This document shows positions 1 through 6,047 of a stretch of 8,251 bases of DNA, piece after piece. A program made the position numbers and the translations under genes. How positions within the stretch are numbered: position 1 is the stretch's first letter; every line of letters begins with the position of its first letter. This DNA comes from an uncultured Lachnospiraceae bacterium. GTDB lineage: Bacteria > Bacillota > Clostridia > Lachnospirales > Lachnospiraceae. The notes under the pieces are model-generated. The model searched no databases, was not told the DNA's origin, and was given only the letters and a program-made list of their open reading frames with translations. The DNA is taken from contig CAJTOR010000085.1 in assembly GCA_910577675.1 (NCBI GenBank), positions 1 to 8,251 of the forward strand, in the 5' to 3' direction.

Positions 1-2
1 GA

Positions 3-962
3 TTGGTAGACCTTGAATTCGCGTTAAGCCAGTTCGATGCATTCCGGGAAGTGTATGCAGTGGATGCGGATGTTCTGAATGAGCAGGTCGGGGCGGCTGT
101 GGAAGATGGGGCGCTTGATGTGAATGAGAAGCCGGTGGAAGAGTTTGAGGGTGTGGTGTATGTTGAGGGAAGCTGGGCACCATCGAAACATGAAACATTG
201 GCAGGCAATGCAAATACCAATGGGGCGTACCTTGCTTCTGATGAAATGAAGGTATTAAAAATTGGAGCAGTAGCGCCAGATACCTATATTGGCGGAATGA
301 AACGCAACTCAGTTTGGCACGGATTTGATAGGCATGTAATACCAAACACAACAACAGATTATTATTCAAACTATGTTTATAGTTATGTATTTTTGACGCA
401 TTATGCTGTTGCAGCAGAAAAAGGGCAAAGTTTGCTTAGTGTGTCTCCACTTAGCTTTTCTTGTGTTTCAGGATGTCCATGTGGTGGTACTTGTACCACC
501 AAGATACCGAATGCGATTAAGGATAATTTCACTTCGACTGGCATAAGGTATGAGGAGGATTCATTGCAAGGTGAAGTTTCGTGGGGGAATTTGTTGCAAG
601 GTAATACAGTGACAAACCATAATAAAGCATTGTTTATTTACGGAATGGCACTCCATACAGCAACAGATGCTTTTGCACATAGCGCGTATGTAAATGGGAA
701 ACGGATTGATCATCCTAACGCAGATGATAACGATGTATCTCCAAATCGTTATCAATGCGCATCTCAGGTCGCTAAAAAATTAGTTATTAATGCTTCTCGT
801 AAACAATTGGGAAGTGCTTTGGACTATATTGCAATATCGAATGGATATGATGGAAGCTTTCAGTTGGGTTATTTAAATAATTATGTAAAAGCTGTAGATG
901 CAGGCGTTTATAATAGTTATAGTACATTTTTGGACAAGGTAAGCCAGAACCAATTGAAGTAG
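3..962 (+). CDS. C-terminal part of a large protein with a zinc-dependent phospholipase C / S1-P1-like domain (5' end outside the window)
   Basis: The reading frame is open to the left edge and has no ribosome binding site before its first possible start (TTG at 3), so I read it as the 3' end of a longer gene; the TAG stop is at 960-962. Counting from position 3, the region after about residue 85 carries an IGAVAPD motif (residues 87-93), His106 and His111 in WHGFDRH, His133 in FLTHYAVAA, then HTATDAFAH (His218, Asp222, His226), His237 and an SPNRY segment. HxxxDxxxH with an upstream GAxAPD motif is typical of zinc-dependent phospholipase C and related hydrolase domains (known for the family). 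A Cys cluster (154, 158, 160, 164) could bind metal or form disulfides. The first 60 residues are acidic, G-rich in codons and unrelated in style, so the C-terminal domain may be an exchanged effector module. Substrate and toxin role are inference; no activity can be read from sequence. Confidence 0.6.
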   Translation: MVDLEFALSQFDAFREVYAVDADVLNEQVGAAVEDGALDVNEKPVEEFEGVVYVEGSWAPSKHETLAGNANTNGAYLASDEMKVLKIGAVAPDTYIGGMKRNSVWHGFDRHVIPNTTTDYYSNYVYSYVFLTHYAVAAEKGQSLLSVSPLSFSCVSGCPCGGTCTTKIPNAIKDNFTSTGIRYEEDSLQGEVSWGNLLQGNTVTNHNKALFIYGMALHTATDAFAHSAYVNGKRIDHPNADDNDVSPNRYQCASQVAKKLVINASRKQLGSALDYIAISNGYDGSFQLGYLNNYVKAVDAGVYNSYSTFLDKVSQNQLK

Positions 963-972
963 ATGACTTGTA

Positions 973-1017
973 TTCGATAACTATCATATAAGGATGAACT
1001 TTATGATAGCTATCGGA
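973..1017. repeat. A/T-rich imperfect inverted repeat between the first two genes
   Basis: Positions 975-988 and 1002-1015 are complementary over 14 bp with one mismatch (980/1010), around a 13-nt loop; outer T-G wobbles may add two pairs. No T-run follows the stem on the + strand, so it is not a classic terminator. It could be a weak or factor-assisted terminator, an mRNA stability hairpin, or an operator dyad for the lipoprotein gene. I see no convincing -35/-10 pair beside it. Confidence 0.5.
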
Positions 1018-1053
1018 TAATAGATTTAATATTATTTATAGCAAATTAATTGT

Positions 1054-1061
1054 GAGGAAAG
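1054..1061 (+). promoter_or_regulatory. Ribosome binding site deciding the lipoprotein start
   Basis: GAGGAAAG lies 5 nt before ATG 1067 (2 nt before ATG 1064). The longer reading from GTG 1052 would place the Shine-Dalgarno sequence inside the gene. The next gene has the same AGGAAAGTA core at a similar distance from its ATG, which supports 1067. Confidence 0.7.
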
Positions 1062-1066
1062 TAATG

Positions 1067-2551
1067 ATGAAAAAAGAATTTGTAATATTTGTGTTGTTAT
1101 TATCCTTTATATTTTTACAAAGTTGTACCGGAAAAGCAAGTAAAGAGATGGAGAATTCGGAAAGTGTGCAGATATTACAAAAAATAGGGACTGAAACAGG
1201 AAGTGTGGCACAACAGCAAGTCCTTTCTGCACAGCAGGTCTTTTCAGACGTTGTCACAGAGGAATTTCCGGAAGAGTTTGTTGTGGTATCCGGCACATTG
1301 ATTCGTTATCAGGGTTCAGAAAAGGAAGTTGTGGTGCCGGAAGGTATATTGACGATCGGAGAAAATGCATTTGCAAATAATAAAGAGATCACATGTATCC
1401 AGTTGCCGGCAGGATTAAAAGTAATCCGGAAATCTGCTTTTTTTGATTGCAGCAATCTGAAAGAGGTTATTGTTCCAGATACATTGGAAATAATTGGGGA
1501 TTGTGCCTTTGAACGGTGTGATAGTTTGGAAGATATCGATTTGCATCTGGTGAAAGTAGTGCGGTGGGCTGCGTTTAGTCGGTGTAAAAATTTGAGAACG
1601 GTTGACTTAACATCCGTCGAGGAACTTGGGGAGGAGGCATTCTGGGCAGCGGGAATACAGGAAATAACAGGTCTGGAAAAAATTAAAAGTATTGGAGACA
1701 GGGTATTAGAGAACACTCCGGTGTTTGAAAAATATCTGACGGATGGTGCAGGACTTTTTGTCCAGGGTGTCCTTTTGATTTCCGGGCAACATGCAAAGGG
1801 GACTGTAGAGATACCGGAGGGGATAAAATTCATTCTGGATCGGGCGTTTGTAAGGAATGGGAAGATTACCAGTGTAACATTTCCGGATAGTGTATTACAA
1901 ATTGGGAATGGGGCTTTTGAGAGCTGTGGCAGTCTGGAAAGGATTTTTATGTCGGATTCTGTAGTATGGCTTGGAGAGGGAGCTTTTAATGGCTGTTCCG
2001 GATTGCGCCAGGTTCGTTTGTCACAGTGTCTTGAAAACATGTCGATGAGGTGTTTCAGCGGCTGTTGTAATCTGGAGGATATTACAATACCGCAAGGATG
2101 TACGCTGGGGGATGGTGTTTTCTATTATTATGGTACGGGGCATAAAAAGCTGACATTTCCGCCGGATGCCAAGAATGTAGGCAATTTATTTGAGCATATC
2201 GATGATGAGAATTTTGACATGGGCGGATATTGCTTTTATACAACGGATTTATCCGAATCATGTTCCCTAGTGCGGATAGCAAAAGGGAATGGATGGAAGT
2301 TGGAGGCTCTTCGGCTGGAAGCGACAGAACTGATTTTGCATATTGGGGAGGAATATGTACTGCGCTTTAACAGCGGTGCACAAGCGAATTGGGCTGTCAG
2401 TGATTCTAAGGTGCTTGGAATTGGGGCGGGCGAACACTTTTCAGACCTGATGCTGACAGCACAGAAAGAGGGGGTGGCTGTGGTGACAGCAACGATTTAC
2501 GGGGAAACATATAGCTGTACGGTAACGGTCGTGGGGAAAGAGGATGATTAA
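1067..2551 (+). CDS. BspA-type leucine-rich-repeat lipoprotein with C-terminal Big_2 domain
   Basis: The product is 494 aa from ATG 1067. It opens with a lipoprotein signal: Lys2-Lys3, a hydrophobic stretch and the lipobox LQSC with Cys20 as the lipid-modified residue, so it should be anchored on the outer face of the membrane. After a polar linker, LRR_5 (BspA / Treponema-type) repeats run from about residue 70 to 355. About ten repeat cores are recognisable, including AFFDC, AFERC, AFSRC, AFESC, AFNGC and CFSGC, each followed by a xxLxxIxxP-like strand. A degenerate or island stretch sits in the middle (around residues 210-260). The last 75 residues (WAVSDSKVLGI ... GVAVVTATIYG ... CTVTVVG) match a bacterial Ig-like group 2 (Big_2) domain. 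Such proteins usually bind surfaces or host ligands. The gene sits between the phospholipase-like ORF and an Imm1-like gene on the same strand, so a role in the same cassette (periplasm-side protection, delivery or adhesion) is possible but inferred. Confidence 0.88.
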   Translation: MKKEFVIFVLLLSFIFLQSCTGKASKEMENSESVQILQKIGTETGSVAQQQVLSAQQVFSDVVTEEFPEEFVVVSGTLIRYQGSEKEVVVPEGILTIGENAFANNKEITCIQLPAGLKVIRKSAFFDCSNLKEVIVPDTLEIIGDCAFERCDSLEDIDLHLVKVVRWAAFSRCKNLRTVDLTSVEELGEEAFWAAGIQEITGLEKIKSIGDRVLENTPVFEKYLTDGAGLFVQGVLLISGQHAKGTVEIPEGIKFILDRAFVRNGKITSVTFPDSVLQIGNGAFESCGSLERIFMSDSVVWLGEGAFNGCSGLRQVRLSQCLENMSMRCFSGCCNLEDITIPQGCTLGDGVFYYYGTGHKKLTFPPDAKNVGNLFEHIDDENFDMGGYCFYTTDLSESCSLVRIAKGNGWKLEALRLEATELILHIGEEYVLRFNSGAQANWAVSDSKVLGIGAGEHFSDLMLTAQKEGVAVVTATIYGETYSCTVTVVGKEDD

Positions 2552-2615
2552 TGCGCTCCATCCGGTACAAAATTTTGCATATGGCTTAAACCAGTAATTG
2601 AAAGGAAAGTAGAAA

Positions 2616-3071
2616 ATGGAACTTGAAATTATTCCAAAAAAGAATGTGGAAGTGACTTTTGATCCTAAGGCGATCTGTGTCAAGCATATTGCGTATTATC
2701 CGAGCGATGACGGGGAGTATGAGGAAGAAGAAATTACCGAATCATTAATATCAAAGATACTTGAGGAAATTCCGGAAGGAATAGAAATCAATTTGTCTTT
2801 AATTCCCTATGGTGAGGATGACAACTTGGAAGTACTTTGCGATCGTGAGTGGCTGGCACTCGCATATAGTTCGGACAATGATTGTTATTACTCTTACAAT
2901 GCCCAGTTTGCCGGAACAGAGGAATGGTCACCTCTTGAAAGTGGCGGTCAATCGCCGGTTGAAAAGTATCTGGCTATAATGGATATTGAAGAGGGGGTTA
3001 AGGCGGTTGAATACTTTATCCGCACAGGTAAACTCTATCCGGGAATTGACTGGGCGCACCAGCTTGATTAA
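2616..3071 (+). CDS. Imm1-like immunity protein (predicted)
   Basis: A 151-aa strongly acidic protein with no signal peptide or membrane segment, so probably cytoplasmic. The start ATG 2616 follows an AAAGGAAAG Shine-Dalgarno site at 2601-2609, and the gene begins 64 nt after the lipoprotein stop. The C-terminal pattern SPVEKY, then IEEGVKAVEYFIRTGKLYP, then IDW resembles the end of the Imm1 immunity family (an E-rich helix, a FxxTG turn, then hydrophobic-x-W). The middle (LEVLCDREWLALAYSS, then YYSYN) fits its beta strands. Imm1 proteins are encoded next to polymorphic toxins and neutralise their C-terminal toxin domains (known for the family). The match is from memory of the pattern, not a search. 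Other possibilities are an unrelated all-beta protein or an orphan immunity gene left by earlier toxin-tip exchange. Confidence 0.6.
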   Translation: MELEIIPKKNVEVTFDPKAICVKHIAYYPSDDGEYEEEEITESLISKILEEIPEGIEINLSLIPYGEDDNLEVLCDREWLALAYSSDNDCYYSYNAQFAGTEEWSPLESGGQSPVEKYLAIMDIEEGVKAVEYFIRTGKLYPGIDWAHQLD

Positions 3072-3076
3072 TACAT

Positions 3077-3129
3077 AAATACAGAGCCGTTATTCCGTTT
3101 TTAACAGGCGGGATAACGGCTCTGTATTT
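3077..3129. terminator. Bidirectional hairpin terminator between convergent genes
   Basis: Arms 3077-3097 and 3109-3129 form a 21-bp stem with a single G-T wobble around an 11-nt loop. It begins 5 nt after the Imm1-like stop and lies 75 nt beyond the end of the YitT-family gene on the other strand. Neither side has a long uninterrupted T-run after the stem, so termination efficiency is uncertain. On the - strand a small TGCA...TGCA hairpin followed by eight T residues (3151-3174) may add a second stop for the YitT-family gene. Confidence 0.7.
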
Positions 3130-3203
3130 GTAAGTAATATACCCCCTGTTAAAAAAAACATGCACAAAATGCAAAAACAGAAGGCTGAGAAACCAGGTCT
3201 GTG

Positions 3204-4082
3204 TTAAAGTTTTTTTAAATAATTTCCGTCGATATTGAGTATTTTATTGTAGATGATAAATGCATTTGGATCAATTTTCTGCACCGTGCGGCGCACCAGA
3301 TTGATCTCGTATTTTGAAATCGCCGTAACTAAAATATTGGTTTCTTCGTGCGTGTAAGCGCCGTCGCCCTTCCATTCCGTCACGCCGCGGTAGATTTCCT
3401 TCATAATCGCCTCGGCAACACCTGACTTTTTGGTGAAAATTGTCACCTGAATCATAATATTCTGCGAGTGTGCGCGGTCAACCGCAAAGGAGGAAAGAGC
3501 CGCGTAGATAATACAGTAAATGGCGGTCTGTAAGTCGAACATCAGCGCGCAGACCAGATAGATTGTGCCGTTGATAATGATATTGACCTTGCCGACGCTG
3601 AAATTGCGGTAGCGCTTGCTGAAATAGATACCGAGGATATCGGTGCCGCCCCCGGAGCCCCCGGCATACAGGCAAAGTCCCACGCCCACGCCGTACATCA
3701 GGCCGCCAATCACACAGGAGGTCAGGGGCTCCTCCACAATCAGCGGGTTCGGGATCGGGATGACGGTTACAATAAAGGTGGTCAGCGCCACGGACATTGC
3801 AGTTTTCAAAAAGAAAAGATGGCTGACTCCTTTGTAGGCAAGCAAAAATAATGGTATATTGAGCAGAAAATATATGATACCCGAGATATCAATATTTGGC
3901 GCATTGATTATTTGCAGCCGGTCAACCAGGACAGTACGAATTAACTGTGAGATACCGAGTGCGCCGCCGTTATAAAGCTTTAGCGGGGTTAGAAAAAGAT
4001 TGATGGCAGCGGAGAATAAAACCGTGCCTGCGGCGACCATCAAAAAGCGCCATAATTCGTTGGTGGAGAGTTTGTTTTTCAT
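3204..4082 (-). CDS. YitT family membrane protein (DUF161 with C-terminal DUF2179)
   Basis: A 292-aa product, the usual length for YitT-family proteins. Residues 10-200 hold five to six hydrophobic segments, with the family's Gly-rich stretch GGSGGGTDILG at 141-151. Residues about 205-292 form the soluble C-terminal DUF2179 domain, including a YRGVTEWKGDGAYTHEE segment (231-247) equivalent to the family's conserved G-x-T-x-W-x-G-x-G-x-Y motif. The protein should sit in the cytoplasmic membrane with the C-terminal domain in the cytoplasm. The transported or sensed substrate of the family is not established, so none is assigned. The ATG is preceded by a weak AAAGG about 11 nt upstream. It is a single-gene unit, convergent with the toxin-like cassette and divergent from the HExxH gene. 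Confidence 0.9.
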   Translation of the reverse strand: MKNKLSTNELWRFLMVAAGTVLFSAAINLFLTPLKLYNGGALGISQLIRTVLVDRLQIINAPNIDISGIIYFLLNIPLFLLAYKGVSHLFFLKTAMSVALTTFIVTVIPIPNPLIVEEPLTSCVIGGLMYGVGVGLCLYAGGSGGGTDILGIYFSKRYRNFSVGKVNIIINGTIYLVCALMFDLQTAIYCIIYAALSSFAVDRAHSQNIMIQVTIFTKKSGVAEAIMKEIYRGVTEWKGDGAYTHEETNILVTAISKYEINLVRRTVQKIDPNAFIIYNKILNIDGNYLKKL

Positions 4083-4145
4083 GGAATGTGATGCCTTTCT
4101 GACTAAATTTTCTTAAAACTTCCTCTGGGGAAGGGAAACAGATTC

Positions 4146-4174
4146 ATTGTAAGATAGTTTTTTGGAAAATACAA
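4146..4174 (-). promoter_or_regulatory. Candidate sigma-A promoter for the YitT-family gene
   Basis: On the - strand, TTGTAT (4174-4169) and TACAAT (4151-4146) are separated by 17 nt. The -10 has five of six consensus bases, but the -35 only three. It lies 64 nt upstream of the start codon. Confidence 0.4.
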
Positions 4175-4331
4175 GAGGAAAATCAAAAATCGCGTGAAAA
4201 TCCCGCGGGGAGGGAAAAATTGCGGCTCTCGCTGTAGAAAGAGGGGAGATCCTGGGGGAACTTAGGATTTTATGAGGTGGGAAAGAGGGAGGTACCAATA
4301 AGATATAATAGGAAAATACATGCAGAAATGT

Positions 4332-4360
4332 TTGACGTTGATAAGCAAATATGCTATGAT
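4332..4360 (+). promoter_or_regulatory. Sigma-A promoter of the HExxH protein gene
   Basis: TTGACG (4332-4337), a 17-nt spacer and TATGAT (4355-4360) give five of six bases at both elements with ideal spacing. Transcription would start near 4367, about 42 nt before the ATG at 4409. Confidence 0.8.
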
Positions 4361-4394
4361 TAGGGAAAGATACGAACCTGTGGAAAAACCACGG

Positions 4395-4401
4395 AAAGGA
4401 G
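4395..4401 (+). promoter_or_regulatory. Ribosome binding site of the HExxH protein gene
   Basis: AAAGGAG ends 7 nt before ATG 4409. This fixes the start and excludes the overlapping reading frame that begins at 4320, which lacks such a site and overlaps the promoter. Confidence 0.8.
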
Positions 4402-4408
4402 AGGGGAT

Positions 4409-5125
4409 ATGGGAATTACAGGAATCAGGAATTATTATCCGATGGGTGCGCTTGCGTATAATACGGGCAGCAGGATGGCGCAGGCGGGAAATACCGGGAC
4501 TTTTGACAGAATGGACGGAACGGGGAATGTATTGGCAGGGGACAGGACATCTTCCGGGGCGGAGGGCATTAGTGCCGGGAGATCCGCGGAAAATAACGCC
4601 CCGGCAGGTACGGCGGACAGCTCGCCAGCGGTTATTCTTGATATAACAGGGATGCCGCTTGCACAGGGCAGCGCCCCAAAGGATGGGATTTACGGGAAAC
4701 CAGTTTCGTCAGAGGATACTCTGAACCCGGAAGCGCATAAAAAGGCAGGGCGCAAGTCATCACCGGAAGAATGCCAGACCTGTAAGGAGCGCAAATATCA
4801 GGATGGGTCGGATGAAAATGTTTCATTTAAATCGGCGGCGCATATTTCCCCGGAGGCAGCGGGCGCAGCAGTGCGCGCACACGAGGGCGAACATGTTTCA
4901 AACGCTTATAAGGAGGCGGCGGAAAAGGGCGGCGAGGTAGTCAATGCTTCCGTTACAATCCACACGGCGATCTGCCCTGAGTGCGGGCGGACTTACGTAT
5001 CAGGCGGTACAACAAACACGACCATACGTTTTTCGAATGAGAAGGAAAATAATCCTTACGAGAAGGCAAAAAAAGCGCAGGAAGCCATAAAACTGCGCGG
5101 TAAAAATATTGATTATGCAGCTTAA
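4409..5125 (+). CDS. Putative zinc metalloprotease-like protein with HExxH motif and two CxxC pairs (SprA-related-like)
   Basis: A 238-aa protein with no signal peptide or membrane segment. Residues 1-115 are low-complexity, rich in Gly, Ala, Ser and Asn, and probably disordered. The conserved-looking core follows: Cys122-x-x-Cys125 with CKERKYQDGSDE, then VRAHEGEHVSNA, an HExxH motif (His158, Glu159, His162), then Cys189-x-x-Cys192 in CPECGRTYVSGG. The order VxAHExxH ... GxxVxxSV ... YxxGG ... resembles the SprA-related family of putative metalloproteases, which normally lacks the cysteine pairs; the relation is inferred from the pattern. The two CxxC pairs could form a zinc knuckle next to the HExxH site, and HExxH could bind metal without proteolysis. 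It has its own promoter and faces away from the YitT-family gene. Function and localisation are unknown. Confidence 0.75.
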   Translation: MGITGIRNYYPMGALAYNTGSRMAQAGNTGTFDRMDGTGNVLAGDRTSSGAEGISAGRSAENNAPAGTADSSPAVILDITGMPLAQGSAPKDGIYGKPVSSEDTLNPEAHKKAGRKSSPEECQTCKERKYQDGSDENVSFKSAAHISPEAAGAAVRAHEGEHVSNAYKEAAEKGGEVVNASVTIHTAICPECGRTYVSGGTTNTTIRFSNEKENNPYEKAKKAQEAIKLRGKNIDYAA

Positions 5126-5212
5126 AAAGGCTGCGGGGATGGGAATGGGTTATATTTGAATAATCTTCTTTGTTGGAAAATATTGGAAGTTAAATTCTGG
5201 TAGTGATTTGGC

Positions 5213-5218
5213 GGAGGG
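5213..5218 (+). promoter_or_regulatory. Ribosome binding site deciding the dehydrogenase start
   Basis: GGAGGG lies 8 nt before ATG 5227. A longer reading from GTG 5203 would contain this site and add eight residues before the Rossmann strand, so 5227 is preferred. Confidence 0.8.
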
Positions 5219-5226
5219 ATGATAGA

Positions 5227-5997
5227 ATGGAAAAATATGCAGTAATCACCGGTGCCAGTTCCGGTATAGGAGCAGAATTTGCCAGGCGGCTTGCGGCGAG
5301 GGGCTATGCCCTTGTGCTGGTGGCGAGGCGAAAGGAGCGCTTGGAAGAGCTTTACAGACGGCTTGGGAAAAAGACGCGGTGTGAGATCTGTGTGGCAGAT
5401 CTTACACAGAGGGCGGAATGTGAGAAATTGTGTGAGTGGCTTCGCGACAAGGATGTTGAGGTATTTATCAACAACGCTGGTTTCGGTGATTGCGGGAAAT
5501 TTGTAAAAACAGATCTTGACAAAGACCTTGATATGATACGGTTGAATGTTGCGGCGCTGCATCTTCTGACTAAGCGCATGATAAGGCGTTTTGAGGAGCG
5601 GGGCAGCGGGTATTTGCTCAATGTGGCTTCCGCTGCGGGGCTGCTCCCGGCGGGGCCGTATATGGCGACATACTACGCGACAAAAGCTTATGTTACAAGC
5701 CTGACGCGCGCGGTGGCTCAGGAATTGAAGGAGGCTGGCAGCCGGGTATACATTGGATGTCTTTGCCCGGGACCGGTGGATACCGAGTTCAATATGGTGG
5801 CAAACGTGGAATTTGCGTTGAAGGGAATCCGCCCGGGCTTCTGTGCGGGTTATGCACTTGATATGATGTTCCAGAAGAGAAAGACGGTGATTGTACCGAC
5901 GCTCCTGATGAAATTTGCTGCGGTGGGGGCGCGCTTTTTGCCCGTGAAGGCAGCGGTTGCGGCAGCGGGAATACAGCAGAAGCGAAAGGTTATGTAG
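5227..5997 (+). CDS. Short-chain dehydrogenase/reductase (SDR) family oxidoreductase
   Basis: A 256-aa product, normal for a classical SDR. The Rossmann cofactor motif TGASSGIG is at residues 8-15, directly after the first strand. NNAG is at 82-85, Asn107 occupies the helix-4 position, and the catalytic Ser135 (in NVASAAG) and Tyr149-x-x-x-Lys153 (in YYATK) are all present, so the enzyme should be active. Arg34/Arg35 after the second strand suggest NADP(H) preference (inference). PGPVDT at 181-186 is the usual segment after the active site. The sequence style is close to DltE/YqjQ-like SDRs, whose substrates are poorly defined, so no substrate is given. The gene lies about 100 nt after the HExxH gene; I see neither a strong promoter nor a strong terminator between them, so co-transcription is possible. 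It ends in a terminator overlapping its stop. Confidence 0.93.
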   Translation: MEKYAVITGASSGIGAEFARRLAARGYALVLVARRKERLEELYRRLGKKTRCEICVADLTQRAECEKLCEWLRDKDVEVFINNAGFGDCGKFVKTDLDKDLDMIRLNVAALHLLTKRMIRRFEERGSGYLLNVASAAGLLPAGPYMATYYATKAYVTSLTRAVAQELKEAGSRVYIGCLCPGPVDTEFNMVANVEFALKGIRPGFCAGYALDMMFQKRKTVIVPTLLMKFAAVGARFLPVKAAVAAAGIQQKRKVM

Positions 5998-6030
5998 AGG
6001 GGGAGAGCCTAAAGCTCCCCCCTCTTTTTT
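5996..6030 (+). terminator. Rho-independent terminator of the dehydrogenase gene
   Basis: GGGGGAG (5999-6005) pairs with CTCCCCC (6015-6021) around a 9-nt loop. The stem can extend past a bulged C (6022) into the stop codon, and six T residues follow (6025-6030). It lies between two convergent genes; on the - strand it lacks a good T-run, so it mainly serves the + strand. Confidence 0.85.
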
Positions 6031-6047
6031 GAGCATATGACTTCCCT

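Larger units (their letters stand above)
4083..4408. other. Divergent intergenic region holding both promoters
   Basis: A 326-base region between two divergent genes. It holds a candidate - strand promoter for the YitT-family gene (4146-4174) and a strong + strand promoter (4332-4360). A lone TATAAT at 4304-4309 on the + strand lacks a matching -35. The central part (about 4200-4290) is purine-rich on the + strand with G-runs but shows no convincing hairpin or coding signal. I see no RNA gene or mobile element here. Confidence 0.55.

Noticed and set aside
1052..1066. GTG 1052 as start of the lipoprotein
   Set aside because: The GTG overlaps the ribosome binding site; ATG 1067 gives a normal lipoprotein signal peptide and correct spacing.
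1309..2040. 243-codon open frame on the - strand
   Set aside because: It is antisense to the LRR lipoprotein gene, has no family features or Shine-Dalgarno site, and its openness follows from the repeat codons on the other strand.
4304..4309. TATAAT as a second promoter before the HExxH gene
   Set aside because: There is no acceptable -35 element 16-18 nt upstream, and a much better promoter lies at 4332-4360.
5116..5135. GCAGC/GCTGC mini-hairpin at the end of the HExxH gene as a terminator
   Set aside because: Only 5 bp of stem and no T-run after it.
5203..5226. GTG 5203 as start of the dehydrogenase
   Set aside because: The eight extra codons contain the GGAGGG site itself, and the SDR fold begins right after ATG 5227.
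5122..6036. 304-codon open frame on the - strand
   Set aside because: It lies opposite the clear SDR gene, begins in its terminator, and is rich in Arg, His, Pro and Cys like typical antisense frames.
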